Assembly: GCA_937973685.1 (NCBI GenBank)
Contig: CALJKJ010000042.1
Location: forward strand, 1 to 64,000
Origin: an uncultured Flavobacteriales bacterium
GTDB lineage: Bacteria > Bacteroidota > Bacteroidia > Flavobacteriales_D > Crocinitomicaceae
Length of the DNA stretch: 64,000 nt
Reading direction: 5' to 3'
The notes under the pieces are model-generated. The model saw only the letters and a list, made by a program, of their open reading frames with translations, searched no databases and was not told the origin of the DNA. Shown here in pieces: positions 1-9,318 of the stretch (positions are counted from its first letter, which is position 1; every line of letters starts with the position of its first letter). A program made the translations under genes and the position numbers.

Positions 1-661
1 TAATTACAAAGCTGTAACCATCATCACTACCACCTCCAAGTCGATCGCTATGAATGCCTAAAGCAATTGGGGAAGTAGGGGTGTAAGGCAGTAAATTGTT
101 CTGGGTTAAAAATATGCTATCATCATTGTCTTTATTGTTCAACACGATGGAAATAGCAATTTCAGGCAAGGATAAATTCTCAACTAAAATAACCAGCATG
201 GGAGCACTATGACGACAACTTGGACAGGCAAATGGCGGAATTGAAGATAGTAACCAATTGATGGTGATGGTATTATTAACAGAACTGATATAATTACTCA
301 AGTCTTTGAATAAAACTAGATTACCATTGTAATCAGCGCCTGAAGGTATAATCGTATTATTACCATTATTGATATAACTTGCGTTTGCTAACGTTAAATT
401 TATTGGGGTATTATCTATTTCTACAGTTTGTTCAAAGGGTGAATAATTAAATCCCTTTACAGCAACCCATACCAGAAATATTTTTTTTATTGTACTTCCC
501 GTTGGTAAATTAGTAGGTAAACTAACTTGTCCTGAGGCATCTGAAGTTGAAGTGCCAACATACGTAACCTCCCCTCGAAACACATCTTGATATACTGTTA
601 CTTGCGCATGAAAAACATGTGATAATGAAAAACAAAAAAAAATCAACAGTTGTTTTAGCAT
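1..661 (-). CDS. Unknown secreted protein, C-terminus cut by window edge
   Basis: The reading frame is open from an ATG at 661 to the left window edge, 220 codons with no stop. Residues 1-20 are a hydrophobic signal peptide ending in a probable cleavage after HA. The rest looks like an all-beta secreted or surface domain, rich in N, T, S and G, with an IDNTP segment near residue 82. One CPSC motif sits at residues 146-149. I do not recognise the family. Because the C-terminus is missing, a type IX sorting domain cannot be confirmed or excluded. It is separated by about 190 bp from the pyk terminator side. Confidence 0.75.
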   Translation of the reverse strand, partial: MLKQLLIFFCFSLSHVFHAQVTVYQDVFRGEVTYVGTSTSDASGQVSLPTNLPTGSTIKKIFLVWVAVKGFNYSPFEQTVEIDNTPINLTLANASYINNGNNTIIPSGADYNGNLVLFKDLSNYISSVNNTITINWLLSSIPPFACPSCRHSAPMLVILVENLSLPEIAISIVLNNKDNDDSIFLTQNNLLPYTPTSPIALGIHSDRLGGGSDDGYSFVI

Positions 662-807
662 GGCTTGTTTTCAATTAAAAATTGAATTGTATTCTAACAA
701 AAATAGAAAAAAAGTAGCGAAATTTTCACCTAATAGTTCTTGATTTTCAGTTTTGTACAGTTATTATTCAAACCAACAGAATAATCAAAAAATAAAGGAA
801 CAAAAAA

Positions 808-833
808 ACGGAGCGTGTTGTGCGCTCCGTTTT
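808..833 (-). terminator. Rho-independent terminator after pyk
   Basis: Perfect 8-bp stem (ACGGAGCG / CGCTCCGT, 808-815 with 823-830) and a 7-nt loop. On the minus strand it is followed by a run of T (complement of the A-run 802-808). It lies just past the pyk stop and can also work in the plus direction because T's follow on that side. Confidence 0.8.
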
Positions 834-851
834 ATTTTATATCCGATTGTT

Positions 852-2270
852 TTACTCTACGTAACTCAATTTTAGCATGTTTGTTTTTCCATTTTCTTCA
901 ATTGGAATTGAAGCAATGTTGATGACCAAGTCGCCTTGTTTCAATAAACCTTCTTTGGAAAGCAAATACTTGATGTCGGCAATTGTGTGGTCGGTACTTA
1001 CGGTTTTGTCGTAATAAAATGCACGCACACCCCATACCAAATTCAACTGCGTTAAGATTTCTCTGTTACCTGTGAAGACAAAAATGGGCGCATTTGGACG
1101 TTGAGAAGCAATTTTATATGCAGTATAACCCGAGTAACTCATGGTAATAATTGCGTCTGCTTCTACACGTTGCGCCAAACGACAGGCATTGAAACAAATA
1201 CTGTCTGAAATGAAACGTGTTTGTGCTTTTTCAGGCAACTGTTCTTTGTGGTAAATTCCTTCGAAATTTTCCATTTCGCGCACAATGTTTGCCATCGTTT
1301 TAATCACATCAACAGGGAATTTACCTACCGATGTTTCCCCCGAAAGCATTACTGCGTCAGCGCCGTCTAATACTGCATTTGCAACATCGTTTACCTCGGC
1401 ACGAGTAGGAGAAATATTCGTAATCATGCTTTCCATCATCTGCGTTGCCACAATGACTGGTTTTGCATATTGGTGTCCTTTGCGAATCAACATTTTTTGA
1501 ATCAACGGAACGTTTTGGTAAGGGATTTCAACACCCAAATCGCCACGTGCCACCATCAACGCGTCCGTAACTTTGATAATCTCATCGATATCATCAATTG
1601 CTTCCGGTTTTTCAATTTTGGCTACAATACGTGCTTTCGCTTGGCGTTGTGAAATCTCGTGTTTCAATTCAATGATATCACGCGCAGAACGCACAAACGA
1701 CAAGCCAATCCAATCCACCTCATTTGTTAATGCAAATGCTAAATCTTCTCGGTCTTTCTCCGTTAACGAAGGAAGCGAGATTTTTGTATTTGGTAAGTTC
1801 ACCCCTTTTTTAGAAGACAAAATACCACCGTGAATGACACGCGCTTTGATTTCGGATTTACCATCCGTACTGACAATTTCCATCATCAATTTTCCGTCAT
1901 CCAATAAGATGCGTTCACCAGGAAGCACATCTTTCGGCATTAAGCTATAACTGATTCCAAATTTCTCCGCTGTACCAACAACACGCTCAGTAACGATGGT
2001 AACAATCGAATCGTTTTCCATCATCACGCCATTGTTCTCCATTTCGTAAGTTCTGATTTTCGGACCTTGTAAATCGGCTAATATCGCTACATTTAAACCT
2101 GTTTCGCGGTTTAAATCACGAATCATGTCGATACTTTTTTGATGGTCTTCATGCGAACCGTGCGAACAATTCAAGCGACATACATTGACACCCTCCAACA
2201 TCATTTGTTTCAACACTGCTCTATCTGCAGTTGCTGGTCCAAGGGTTGCAACAATTTTAGTTTTTTTCAT
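852..2270 (-). CDS. pyk: Pyruvate kinase
   Basis: Converts phosphoenolpyruvate and ADP to pyruvate and ATP, the last step of glycolysis, in the cytosol. The 472-residue length is normal for bacterial enzymes. N-terminal KTKIVATLGPA and RLNCSHGSHEDH, the metal/substrate region MVARGDLGVEIP and the signature ATQMMESMI are all present; the C-terminal part is the usual regulatory domain. It is the last gene of the acpP-fabF-rnc-IPExxxVDY-pyk run; its ATG directly abuts the stop of the upstream gene. A strong hairpin terminator follows. Confidence 0.97.
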   Translation of the reverse strand: MKKTKIVATLGPATADRAVLKQMMLEGVNVCRLNCSHGSHEDHQKSIDMIRDLNRETGLNVAILADLQGPKIRTYEMENNGVMMENDSIVTIVTERVVGTAEKFGISYSLMPKDVLPGERILLDDGKLMMEIVSTDGKSEIKARVIHGGILSSKKGVNLPNTKISLPSLTEKDREDLAFALTNEVDWIGLSFVRSARDIIELKHEISQRQAKARIVAKIEKPEAIDDIDEIIKVTDALMVARGDLGVEIPYQNVPLIQKMLIRKGHQYAKPVIVATQMMESMITNISPTRAEVNDVANAVLDGADAVMLSGETSVGKFPVDVIKTMANIVREMENFEGIYHKEQLPEKAQTRFISDSICFNACRLAQRVEADAIITMSYSGYTAYKIASQRPNAPIFVFTGNREILTQLNLVWGVRAFYYDKTVSTDHTIADIKYLLSKEGLLKQGDLVINIASIPIEENGKTNMLKLSYVE

Positions 2271-2699
2271 TTAAAATAATATTTGTTCCGCAGACGGCGC
2301 TTCATCGGAATCGATTATGAACGCTGCCATTACGCTGGTTACTTTTTTTACGTTATCCAAGATGTCATCGAGCTCAAAAAAAACGTTTTCTCTCAAAAAC
2401 AAAAAATAGTCAATCTGGTTTTTTTCTGGAATCAAAAACTTTCCTTCGTATTTATTTTTTATCAGATAATATTCCATGTGGTTCGCCTCATCAGACCAGA
2501 AATAATAACTGTGTTGGGACTGAGTTGTGCCTTTTTTTGAATGTATTACAAACAAATCATCTGCTTTTGCAAGGTGCAATTTTAGTTGCTGATTGAGACC
2601 CCAAACTAGCCGATAATCACTGTGATGGGAACAAATTCCAATCATTTCAAAATCAACGGTCTGATCTAACGCAAGGACATGGCGTTTTACTTTGCTCAT
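2271..2699 (-). CDS. IPExxxVDY family protein
   Basis: About 142 residues when started at the ATG at 2699 (MSKVKRHVLAL); an upstream in-frame start at 2756 gives an unlikely extra 19 residues. The motif IPEKNQIDYFL near the middle matches the Bacteroidota-only family named after IPExxxVDY. No catalytic motif, signal peptide or membrane segment is visible, so it is probably cytosolic. Function is unknown. It sits between rnc and pyk, with its stop touching the pyk start, so the two are probably translationally coupled. Confidence 0.85.
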   Translation of the reverse strand: MSKVKRHVLALDQTVDFEMIGICSHHSDYRLVWGLNQQLKLHLAKADDLFVIHSKKGTTQSQHSYYFWSDEANHMEYYLIKNKYEGKFLIPEKNQIDYFLFLRENVFFELDDILDNVKKVTSVMAAFIIDSDEAPSAEQILF

Positions 2700-2808
2700 A
2701 CACTTGTAATTAGTGTCAAATTTACACATTAATTTAAGTAAATACAAACGAAGCACGTGTAGGGAACGAGGAATTAACTCAAAAATAATACGCGTGCGTA
2801 CTTTTGGC

Positions 2809-3534
2809 TTAAATTTCCCCGACCAAAATCAGGGTTTCTTTTGCGGCTGCTTGTTCCGCTGCTTTTTTGGATGTTCCGATTCCTTTGCCGTAGTTTTTAT
2901 TGTTTACTAACGCAACAACTTCGTATTTCCAATTTCCGTGATTGTTTTCTTCGGTAATTACTGAAAATTCGATGGTCAATTTACGTTTTTGGCACCAAAT
3001 AAATAACTTGGATTTGAAGTCAATTTCTTCTTCCAACACTTTATTCAAATCAACATATTTTCTAAAAACGTATTGATGAATGATCCGTTTGGTGACGTCA
3101 TAACCACCATCCAAATAGATAGCGCCAATAATCGCTTCGAAGGCATTTCCCTCTAAGGAAGACAGGTTGATCGAACGACCTTTGCTGTATCGAAGTATTT
3201 TTCGCAATCCCAACTCTTCACCAATTTCAGAAAGCGTTTTACGCGAAACGACTTTTGACTTGACTTTCGTCAGGTAACCTTCGTCTTGATCGGGAAATTT
3301 TTGATAGAGAAATTCGGCAATAATAGCATCTAAAATAGCGTCCCCTAAAAACTCAAGCCGTTCGTTCGATAGTTCGACTGTTGAATCCACATAAGTAATA
3401 GACGAATGTGTTACGGCTTCCCGAAAGTGTTTCAATTGTTTTGGACGATAGCCAAAGCGATCGATAAAAAATCGAATTAATTGCAAGTCTTCATCAGACT
3501 TTTTTGGGGCAAGAAATGGAAATTTAAGCCGCAC
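2809..3534 (-). CDS. rnc: Ribonuclease III
   Basis: Double-strand-specific endoribonuclease used in rRNA and mRNA processing. The RNase III signature ERLEFLGDAILD is near residue 60, followed by the second acidic cluster EAIIGAIYLDGG, and the C-terminal 70 residues are a double-stranded RNA-binding domain ending GTSKKAAEQAAAKETL. Length 241 is normal. The only usable start is GTG at 3534, because no ATG occurs before the catalytic domain; it lies 17 bp after the fabF stop. Part of the acpP-fabF-rnc cluster, a common bacterial neighbourhood. Confidence 0.95.
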   Translation of the reverse strand: MRLKFPFLAPKKSDEDLQLIRFFIDRFGYRPKQLKHFREAVTHSSITYVDSTVELSNERLEFLGDAILDAIIAEFLYQKFPDQDEGYLTKVKSKVVSRKTLSEIGEELGLRKILRYSKGRSINLSSLEGNAFEAIIGAIYLDGGYDVTKRIIHQYVFRKYVDLNKVLEEEIDFKSKLFIWCQKRKLTIEFSVITEENNHGNWKYEVVALVNNKNYGKGIGTSKKAAEQAAAKETLILVGEI

Positions 3535-3551
3535 TTATAGAGCTTGAAGGA

Positions 3552-4805
3552 TTATCCCTTATACTTTCGAACAATTACAGAGGTATTGTGCCCACCGAAT
3601 CCAAATGTATTGGACAAGGCAACATCAACAGTTCTGTATTGAGGTTTGTGGAATGTAAAATTCAAACGGTTATCAATTTCTGGATCATCTGTAAAGTGAT
3701 TGATTGTTGGGGGAACAACATCATTTTTTACAGATAAAATACACGCAATAGCTTCAATAGCTCCTGCTGCACCTAACAAGTGACCTGTCATTGATTTTGT
3801 TGAACTGATGTTCAATTTGTATGCATGTTCACCAAAGACATTCAAAATTGCTTTTGTTTCAGCAATATCCCCTAATGGAGTTGATGTACCGTGAACATTT
3901 ACATAATCGATTGCTTCTGGAGCAATTTCTGCATCTTCTAATGCTGCTTTCATAACGTTAATTGCGCCAATTCCGTCTGGATGAGGAGCAGTCATGTGAT
4001 AAGCATCACCCGACATACCGCCACCAATAACTTCAGCGTAAATTTTTGCACCACGTTTGATTGCGTGTTCGTACTCTTCTAAGATTAATGCGCCACCACC
4101 TTCGCCTAACACAAATCCATCACGATCTAAATCGAATGGACGAGAAGCAGTTTCTGGAGATTCATTTCTTGTTGAAAGTGCACGTAGGGCGTTAAAACCA
4201 CCCATTCCCATTTCGTTCACTGCAGCTTCAGAACCACCCGTTACAATCGCATCAGCTTTCCCTAAACGAATGAGGTTGAAGGCATCAATAATTGCATTAG
4301 TGGCAGATGCACATGCAGAAACGGTTACATAATTTGGACCACGCAAACCATATTTGATTGAAATATGACCAGCAGCGATATCCGAAATCATTTTTGGGAT
4401 AAAGAACGGATTAAATTTAGGAGTACCATCACCACCAAAGAAATTTTCCGCTTCGTCTTGAAACGTTTTTAATCCTCCGATTCCAGAACCCCAAATCACT
4501 CCAATACGATTCAAATTTGGATCTGATTCCATTAACATAGAATCAGCCATGGCTTCTGATGCAGAAACCATGGCGTATTGTGAAAATTGATCTAATTTCC
4601 GTGCTTCTTTTCTGTCGATAAAATCCTCGACATTGAAGTTCTTGATTTCACAAGCAAACTGAGTTTTAAATTTAGAAGCGTCATATTGTTGAATTGGTGC
4701 AGCTCCACTTCTTCCACTCAACAATCCTTCCCAAAATTCTGAAACGGTATTACCGATAGGTGTTATAGCGCCTAAGCCAGTAACAACAACTTTTTTCAAC
4801 TCCAT
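3552..4805 (-). CDS. fabF: 3-oxoacyl-[acyl-carrier-protein] synthase II
   Basis: Elongation condensing enzyme of type II fatty acid synthesis; condenses acyl-enzyme with malonyl-ACP. The catalytic Cys is in VSACASA (about residue 165), and the two histidines are in VNVHGTSTPLGD and TGHLLGAAGA, giving the Cys-His-His triad. The C-terminal GFGGHN is also typical. Length 417 is normal. It lies 45 bp downstream of acpP, its substrate carrier, and is probably cotranscribed with it and with rnc. Confidence 0.97.
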   Translation of the reverse strand: MELKKVVVTGLGAITPIGNTVSEFWEGLLSGRSGAAPIQQYDASKFKTQFACEIKNFNVEDFIDRKEARKLDQFSQYAMVSASEAMADSMLMESDPNLNRIGVIWGSGIGGLKTFQDEAENFFGGDGTPKFNPFFIPKMISDIAAGHISIKYGLRGPNYVTVSACASATNAIIDAFNLIRLGKADAIVTGGSEAAVNEMGMGGFNALRALSTRNESPETASRPFDLDRDGFVLGEGGGALILEEYEHAIKRGAKIYAEVIGGGMSGDAYHMTAPHPDGIGAINVMKAALEDAEIAPEAIDYVNVHGTSTPLGDIAETKAILNVFGEHAYKLNISSTKSMTGHLLGAAGAIEAIACILSVKNDVVPPTINHFTDDPEIDNRLNFTFHKPQYRTVDVALSNTFGFGGHNTSVIVRKYKG

Positions 4806-4850
4806 AAATTAGCTTTTGTTTGTTAACCTTGATAAATCAAGTAACTCAAA

Positions 4851-5087
4851 TTAGTTTGCGTTTTGCTCAATGTAAGAAACCGCGTCACCAACTGTTTGGA
4901 TGTTTTCAGCTTGATCATCCGGAATAGCAATATTGAATTCTTTTTCGAATTCCATAATTAACTCAACAGTGTCAAGTGAATCAGCTCCTAGATCATTTGT
5001 AAAGCTTGCTTCATGCGTTACTTCACTTTCTTCAACTCCTAATTTATCTACAATAATAGATATTACTTTTGACTTGATATCAGACAT
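4851..5087 (-). CDS. acpP: Acyl carrier protein
   Basis: Small acidic 78-residue carrier of growing acyl chains. The phosphopantetheine attachment serine is in [11 protein letters not shown], about residue 37, and the helical acidic pattern is typical. First gene of the minus-strand run acpP-fabF-rnc, which matches its role as the FabF substrate. It diverges from purN over a 159-bp intergenic region that must hold both promoters. Confidence 0.97.
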   Translation of the reverse strand: MSDIKSKVISIIVDKLGVEESEVTHEASFTNDLGADSLDTVELIMEFEKEFNIAIPDDQAENIQTVGDAVSYIEQNAN

Positions 5088-5215
5088 CTCAAATACGTTT
5101 ATAAGTTTATTCAGCTTGCAAAGAAAAGAGGAAATGCCGTAAAAACAAAATATATAAGCAACTAATTATCTGTTTTGTGTATTTTTTATTAAAAAGTGTC
5201 CTGTTTTTGGGCGTG

Positions 5216-5242
5216 TTGAGTGAAATAGATTCCTTAAATTTG
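5216..5242 (+). promoter_or_regulatory. Promoter of purN, nearly leaderless
   Basis: TAAATTTG at 5235-5242 matches the Bacteroidota -7 box TAnnTTTG exactly; a TTG at 5216-5218 could be the -33 element (16-nt spacer, slightly short). Only CACC separates the box from the purN ATG, so transcription should begin at or next to the start codon. Confidence 0.5.
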
Positions 5243-5246
5243 CACC

Positions 5247-5828
5247 ATGAATAATCATTCAATTGCACTTTTTGCTTCCGGAAATGGGTCAAACGCACTG
5301 AATATTATTGGATATTTCAAAGAAAATCCAACGATTCATGTTGCCGTATTAATTTGTAACAAAAAAGATGCGCCAATTGTTCAAAAAGCTACAGATGCCG
5401 GTGTAGAAGTGCTTGTATTTGACAACGAAGCGTTTGAAAATGGATTGACCGTCCTGCAAGAACTCGATTACCGTGCAATTGACTGGATCGTCTTAGCAGG
5501 TTTTTTACGTAAAATCCCTACCAATTTAATCAATGGATTCCCAAACCGTATCATCAATATTCACCCATCGTTGTTACCCAAATTTGGCGGTAAAGGTATG
5601 TATGGACACTTTGTTCACCAAGCAGTTTACGACGCAAAAGAAACTGAAACAGGAATTACTATTCATTTAGTAAACGAAGAATTTGACAAAGGGGAAATAC
5701 TCGCACAATTTAAAACGCCACTTTCACCAGCAGATACTCCAGCGTTGATCGCACAAAAAATAAGTTTGTTGGAGTTGTCCAATTTTCCTACTATTGTAGA
5801 ACGCACCATAAAAAACCAACAACAATGA
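5247..5828 (+). CDS. purN: Phosphoribosylglycinamide formyltransferase
   Basis: Third step of de novo purine synthesis: formyl transfer from 10-formyl-THF to GAR. N-terminal ALFASGNGSNALNI is the phosphate-binding loop, NIHPSLLPKFGGKGMYG holds the catalytic Asn and His (about residue 109), and ETGITIHLVNEEFDKGEI is the C-terminal signature with the conserved aspartate. Length 193 is normal. The stop overlaps the next ATG by 4 bp (ATGA), so the MarC-like gene is probably translated with it. Other purine genes lie at 7.7 kb and 30.5-32.4 kb. Confidence 0.96.
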   Translation: MNNHSIALFASGNGSNALNIIGYFKENPTIHVAVLICNKKDAPIVQKATDAGVEVLVFDNEAFENGLTVLQELDYRAIDWIVLAGFLRKIPTNLINGFPNRIINIHPSLLPKFGGKGMYGHFVHQAVYDAKETETGITIHLVNEEFDKGEILAQFKTPLSPADTPALIAQKISLLELSNFPTIVERTIKNQQQ

Positions 5829-6427
5829 TTGCTTTCTTTAATGATTTTGATGTTTATGAAATTTTCAAAACAGCTACCGTATTATTTGCTGTAATTGACA
5901 TTGTTGGATCTGTTCCAATGATCATAAAAATTAAAGAACAATCGGGTGATATTCATCCCATTCGAACGAGCTTGGTTTCATTGGGAATCATGATTGGTTT
6001 TTTTGTATTAGGAGAAAGTATTTTACAATTGTTTGGTGTGGATGTTCGTTCGTTTGCTGTAGCTGGTTCCATCATCATTTTTGCAATGAGTTTGGAGATG
6101 ATTTTAGGTGTGCGTTTGTTTCGCGATAGTGTCTCTGGTAAAACAGCGAGTGTCGTTCCGTTAGCCTTTCCAATCATTGCTGGGGCAGGAACAATGACAA
6201 CCATCATTGCCTTGCGTGCTGAGTTTGCAAGCATCAATATTATCATAGCTATACTCATCAATATCATCGTTGTTTATGCTGTGTTGAGATTAACGAAGAA
6301 AATTGAACAATTATTGGGCGAAGGTGGTATTGCAATTTTGAAAAAGGTGTTTGGTATCATTCTCTTAGCAATTGCTATCAAATTATTTACTACCAACATT
6401 GCCGCTTTGTTTGAGGCTGTAAACTAA
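5825..6427 (+). CDS. MarC family integral membrane protein
   Basis: A 200-residue protein with about six hydrophobic segments. It carries MarC-family features: a DIVGSVPM segment near residue 24, AGSIIIFAMSLEMILG, and a VPLAFPIIAGAGTMTTII segment near the middle. The family is in the inner membrane and its function is not settled; older links to multiple antibiotic resistance in E. coli were withdrawn. It overlaps purN by 4 bp; the pairing may only reflect cotranscription. Confidence 0.88.
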   Translation: MIAFFNDFDVYEIFKTATVLFAVIDIVGSVPMIIKIKEQSGDIHPIRTSLVSLGIMIGFFVLGESILQLFGVDVRSFAVAGSIIIFAMSLEMILGVRLFRDSVSGKTASVVPLAFPIIAGAGTMTTIIALRAEFASINIIIAILINIIVVYAVLRLTKKIEQLLGEGGIAILKKVFGIILLAIAIKLFTTNIAALFEAVN

Positions 6428-6457
6428 AAAACGCCATAACTTTCGTTACAGCGTTTT
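6428..6457. terminator. Bidirectional terminator between marC-like gene and mreB
   Basis: AAAACGC (6428-6434) pairs with GCGTTTT (6451-6457), with an inner TAAC/GTTA stem across a small internal loop and a TTTC loop. It lies between two convergent stops, so it serves both genes. Confidence 0.7.
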
Positions 6458-6483
6458 CAATAAATACTTATTTTATTCTATGA

Positions 6484-7509
6484 TTAGTCTCTAATCAAGA
6501 ATTGGAATCTGTCTAAGTTCTTCAATGCGATACTTGTTCCACGTGCTACTGCTCTTAGTGGATCTTCAGCAATGTGCACCGGTAACTTGGTTTTCTCGCT
6601 AATACGTTTGTCCAAACCACGTAACATCGAACCACCTCCAGCTAAATAAATACCTGTTTTGTAAATATCTGCAGATAATTCTGGTGGTGTTTGTTCCAAT
6701 GCACTCAAAATCGCTTCTTCAATTTTAGAAATTGTTTTATCCAAAGCATGTGCTACTTCTGAGTAAGTAATGATGATTTCTTTTGGAATACCCGTCATTA
6801 AATCACGTCCACGAACGGCATAATCAGCTGGTGGATTGTCTAATTCTGGTAAAGCTGCTCCTACTTCAATCTTGATTTGTTCCGCAGTACGCTCTCCAAC
6901 AAGAATGTTGTGTTGACGGCGCATGTATTCTTCGATGTCCGAAGTGAAATCATCACCAGCAATACGAATTGATTTATCACAAACGATACCACCAAGTGCA
7001 ATGACTGCAATTTCTGAAGTACCACCACCGATATCAATGATCATATTTCCCATTGGCTCTTCTACATCGATACCGATACCGATTGCAGCTGCCATTGGTT
7101 CGTGAATCAAGTAAACTTCTTTTGCACCTGCATGTTCAGCAGAGTCACGAACAGCACGTTTTTCCACCTCCGTAATTCCTGAAGGGATACAAACAACCAT
7201 ACGTAACGTAGGATTAAACATTCTTTTTCCTGGATTGATCATTTTGATGAATCCACGAATCATTTGTTCCGCACTTTGGAAATCCGCAATCACACCATCT
7301 TTCAATGGGCGAACGGTTTCGATCAATTTGTGCGTTTTACCGTGCATTTGTTGTGCTTTTTTACCAATCGCTACAACCTTACCCGTTTGTATGTCTTTTG
7401 CTACGATAGACGGTTCATCCACAACCACTTTGTCATTCATGATGATCAATGTGTTTGCAGTACCTAAGTCAATAGCAACTTCTTGTGTCAGAAAATTAAA
7501 TAATCCCAT
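6484..7509 (-). CDS. mreB: Rod shape-determining protein MreB
   Basis: Actin-like ATPase that forms membrane-bound filaments and directs lateral peptidoglycan synthesis. IDLGTANTLI (phosphate 1), GNMIIDIGGGTSEIAVI (phosphate 2) and YLAGGGSMLRGLDKRI (adenosine) are all present; length 341 is normal. Its usual partners mreC, mreD, mrdA and rodA are in this window but 6.5 kb away at 14.0-18.7 kb. It has its own promoter-like signal just upstream, so it need not depend on purH transcription. Confidence 0.97.
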   Translation of the reverse strand: MGLFNFLTQEVAIDLGTANTLIIMNDKVVVDEPSIVAKDIQTGKVVAIGKKAQQMHGKTHKLIETVRPLKDGVIADFQSAEQMIRGFIKMINPGKRMFNPTLRMVVCIPSGITEVEKRAVRDSAEHAGAKEVYLIHEPMAAAIGIGIDVEEPMGNMIIDIGGGTSEIAVIALGGIVCDKSIRIAGDDFTSDIEEYMRRQHNILVGERTAEQIKIEVGAALPELDNPPADYAVRGRDLMTGIPKEIIITYSEVAHALDKTISKIEEAILSALEQTPPELSADIYKTGIYLAGGGSMLRGLDKRISEKTKLPVHIAEDPLRAVARGTSIALKNLDRFQFLIRD

Positions 7510-7568
7510 TTATTGCGCGAAATTATGCGTGTCCACTTTCCTTATTCGTAAAATCTTGGAAATGGTTA

Positions 7569-7601
7569 CAAAAATAGGGTAAAAAAATGAAATTTTTGCA
7601 A
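7569..7601 (-). promoter_or_regulatory. Promoter of mreB
   Basis: On the minus strand TTG (7601-7599), a 22-nt spacer and TATTTTTG (7576-7569) fit the Bacteroidota -33/-7 consensus. The predicted leader before the ATG at 7509 is about 55 nt. Confidence 0.5.
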
Positions 7602-7674
7602 TGCAAAATGAATTACACTGGATTATTTCAGAAATCGCTTTTTTTTAACGAAAGTTATCGATCCGTTTTGCAAA

Positions 7675-9207
7675 TTAGTGTTTAAAATGTCTATTGCCTG
7701 TAAACACCATTGCTACGCCGTGTTCGTTGCAATAAGCAATAGACAATTCATCTTTGATTGAACCACCAGGCTGAACAACTGCTGTAATTCCAGCAAGATG
7801 TGCAATTTCAACACAATCAGGGAAAGGGAAAAATGCATCAGAAGCCATTACTGCTCCATTCAAATCAAAACCAAAATTGCGTGCTTTTTCAACTGCTTGC
7901 TTCAAGGCATCAACACGTGATGTTTGCCCTGTTCCACTTGCAATCAACTGACCGTTTTTAGCAAAAACAATGGTATTTGATTTGGTGTGTTTAACCAATT
8001 TATTCGCGAAAACCAAATCTTCTACTTCTTGAGCAGTTGGTTGTTTGATGGTACGTGATTCAAAATTAGCGCCTGTTTCAGAACGCAAATCTTTGTCTTG
8101 TTCCAAAACACCATTCAACAATGTTCTGAATTGTTTTTTAGGTAATTCAACTTGTTTTTGAACCAACAAAATTCTGTTTTTCTTAGTTGCAAGGATGTCA
8201 AAAGCTGCTTGGTCATAACCTGGTGCAATGACTACTTCACAAAACAAGTCATTGATCAACGTTGCGGTAGCCACATCAATCGTTCGGTTTGCAATTAAAA
8301 TTCCGCCAAAAGCCGAGGTTGGATCACCAGCTAACGCATCTTTGTATGCTTGTTCCAACGTAGGTCGAGTAGCCAATCCACACGCATTGTTGTGTTTCAA
8401 AATGGCAAAGGTTGGATCGTTTTTACTAAATTCCTCCATCAATTGAACAGCTGCATCAACATCTAATAAGTTGTTGTACGACAATTCTTTGCCATGAAGT
8501 GTGTCAAACATTTCAGCAAAGTTTCCATGGAACCAACCACGTTGATGCGGATTTTCACCGTAACGTAATGATTGTGAAGACAAGATACTTTGTTTGAAAA
8601 CAGGCACCTCATCAGCTTCATTAAAGTAATTGAAGATGTGCGTATCGTAATGCGATGAAACCATGAACGCATCACGTGCAAACGCCTTACGTTGTGCCAA
8701 TGTCGTTTGATTGCCCGATTCATTTAAAATGGATAAAAACGCTGCATATTGGTCAACTGACGGAATGATAACCACGTCGTTGTAGTTTTTTGCAGCAGCA
8801 CGAATCAATGAAATTCCACCGATATCAATTTTCTCAATAGTTGATTGATGGTCCGCACCAGCAGCAACAGTTTCTTCAAACGGATACAAATCGACAATCA
8901 CTAAGTCAATTGTTGGGATATCAAATTGAGCAGCTTGATCCATGTCAGCTTGCACGTTTCTACGGTGTAAAATACCGCCAAAAATTGCAGGGTGAAGCGT
9001 TTTTACACGTCCGCCAAAAATTTCAGGGTAAGATGTAACACTTTCAACAGGGATGACAGGAATGCCGAAAGATTCAATAAATGTCTGTGTTCCACCAGTT
9101 GAGTAAATAGTCACATTGTTTTCGTGTAACTTTCTAACAATTGGTTCCAATCCATCCTTGTAATAAACTGAAATTAAAGCCCCTGTGATTTTTTTTGTCT
9201 GTTCCAT
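7675..9207 (-). CDS. purH: Bifunctional AICAR formyltransferase / IMP cyclohydrolase
   Basis: Last two steps of de novo IMP synthesis. Residues 1-130 are the MGS-like IMP cyclohydrolase domain (STGGTQTFIESFG, GGRVKTLHP), and the rest is the AICAR transformylase domain with SLRYGENPHQ, the KHNNACGLA active-site motif and DAFFPFPD near the end. Length 510 is normal. It lies 165 bp upstream of mreB on the same strand. A short hairpin (TCGAAA/TTTCGA, 9224-9229 with 9237-9242) sits in its leader; its meaning is unknown. Confidence 0.97.
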   Translation of the reverse strand: MEQTKKITGALISVYYKDGLEPIVRKLHENNVTIYSTGGTQTFIESFGIPVIPVESVTSYPEIFGGRVKTLHPAIFGGILHRRNVQADMDQAAQFDIPTIDLVIVDLYPFEETVAAGADHQSTIEKIDIGGISLIRAAAKNYNDVVIIPSVDQYAAFLSILNESGNQTTLAQRKAFARDAFMVSSHYDTHIFNYFNEADEVPVFKQSILSSQSLRYGENPHQRGWFHGNFAEMFDTLHGKELSYNNLLDVDAAVQLMEEFSKNDPTFAILKHNNACGLATRPTLEQAYKDALAGDPTSAFGGILIANRTIDVATATLINDLFCEVVIAPGYDQAAFDILATKKNRILLVQKQVELPKKQFRTLLNGVLEQDKDLRSETGANFESRTIKQPTAQEVEDLVFANKLVKHTKSNTIVFAKNGQLIASGTGQTSRVDALKQAVEKARNFGFDLNGAVMASDAFFPFPDCVEIAHLAGITAVVQPGGSIKDELSIAYCNEHGVAMVFTGNRHFKH

Positions 9208-9247
9208 CTTTTTTGTTTTACCCTCGAAATATTATTTTTCGAAGGCG

Positions 9248-9255
9248 CAAAAATA
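9248..9255 (-). promoter_or_regulatory. -7 box upstream of purH
   Basis: TATTTTTG on the minus strand matches TAnnTTTG and lies 40 nt before the purH ATG. No clear TTG is seen at the proper distance, so this is a weaker call. Confidence 0.3.
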
Positions 9256-9318
9256 CGGACTTTAGTTGAAAAATCGTTTTAGCAATCGGCGTAACTTATC
9301 AACTTTTTTGAGAAGTTA

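Noticed and set aside
1285..1833. Plus-strand open frames inside pyk
   Set aside because: They lie antisense to a clear pyruvate kinase and have no domain, start context or sensible composition.
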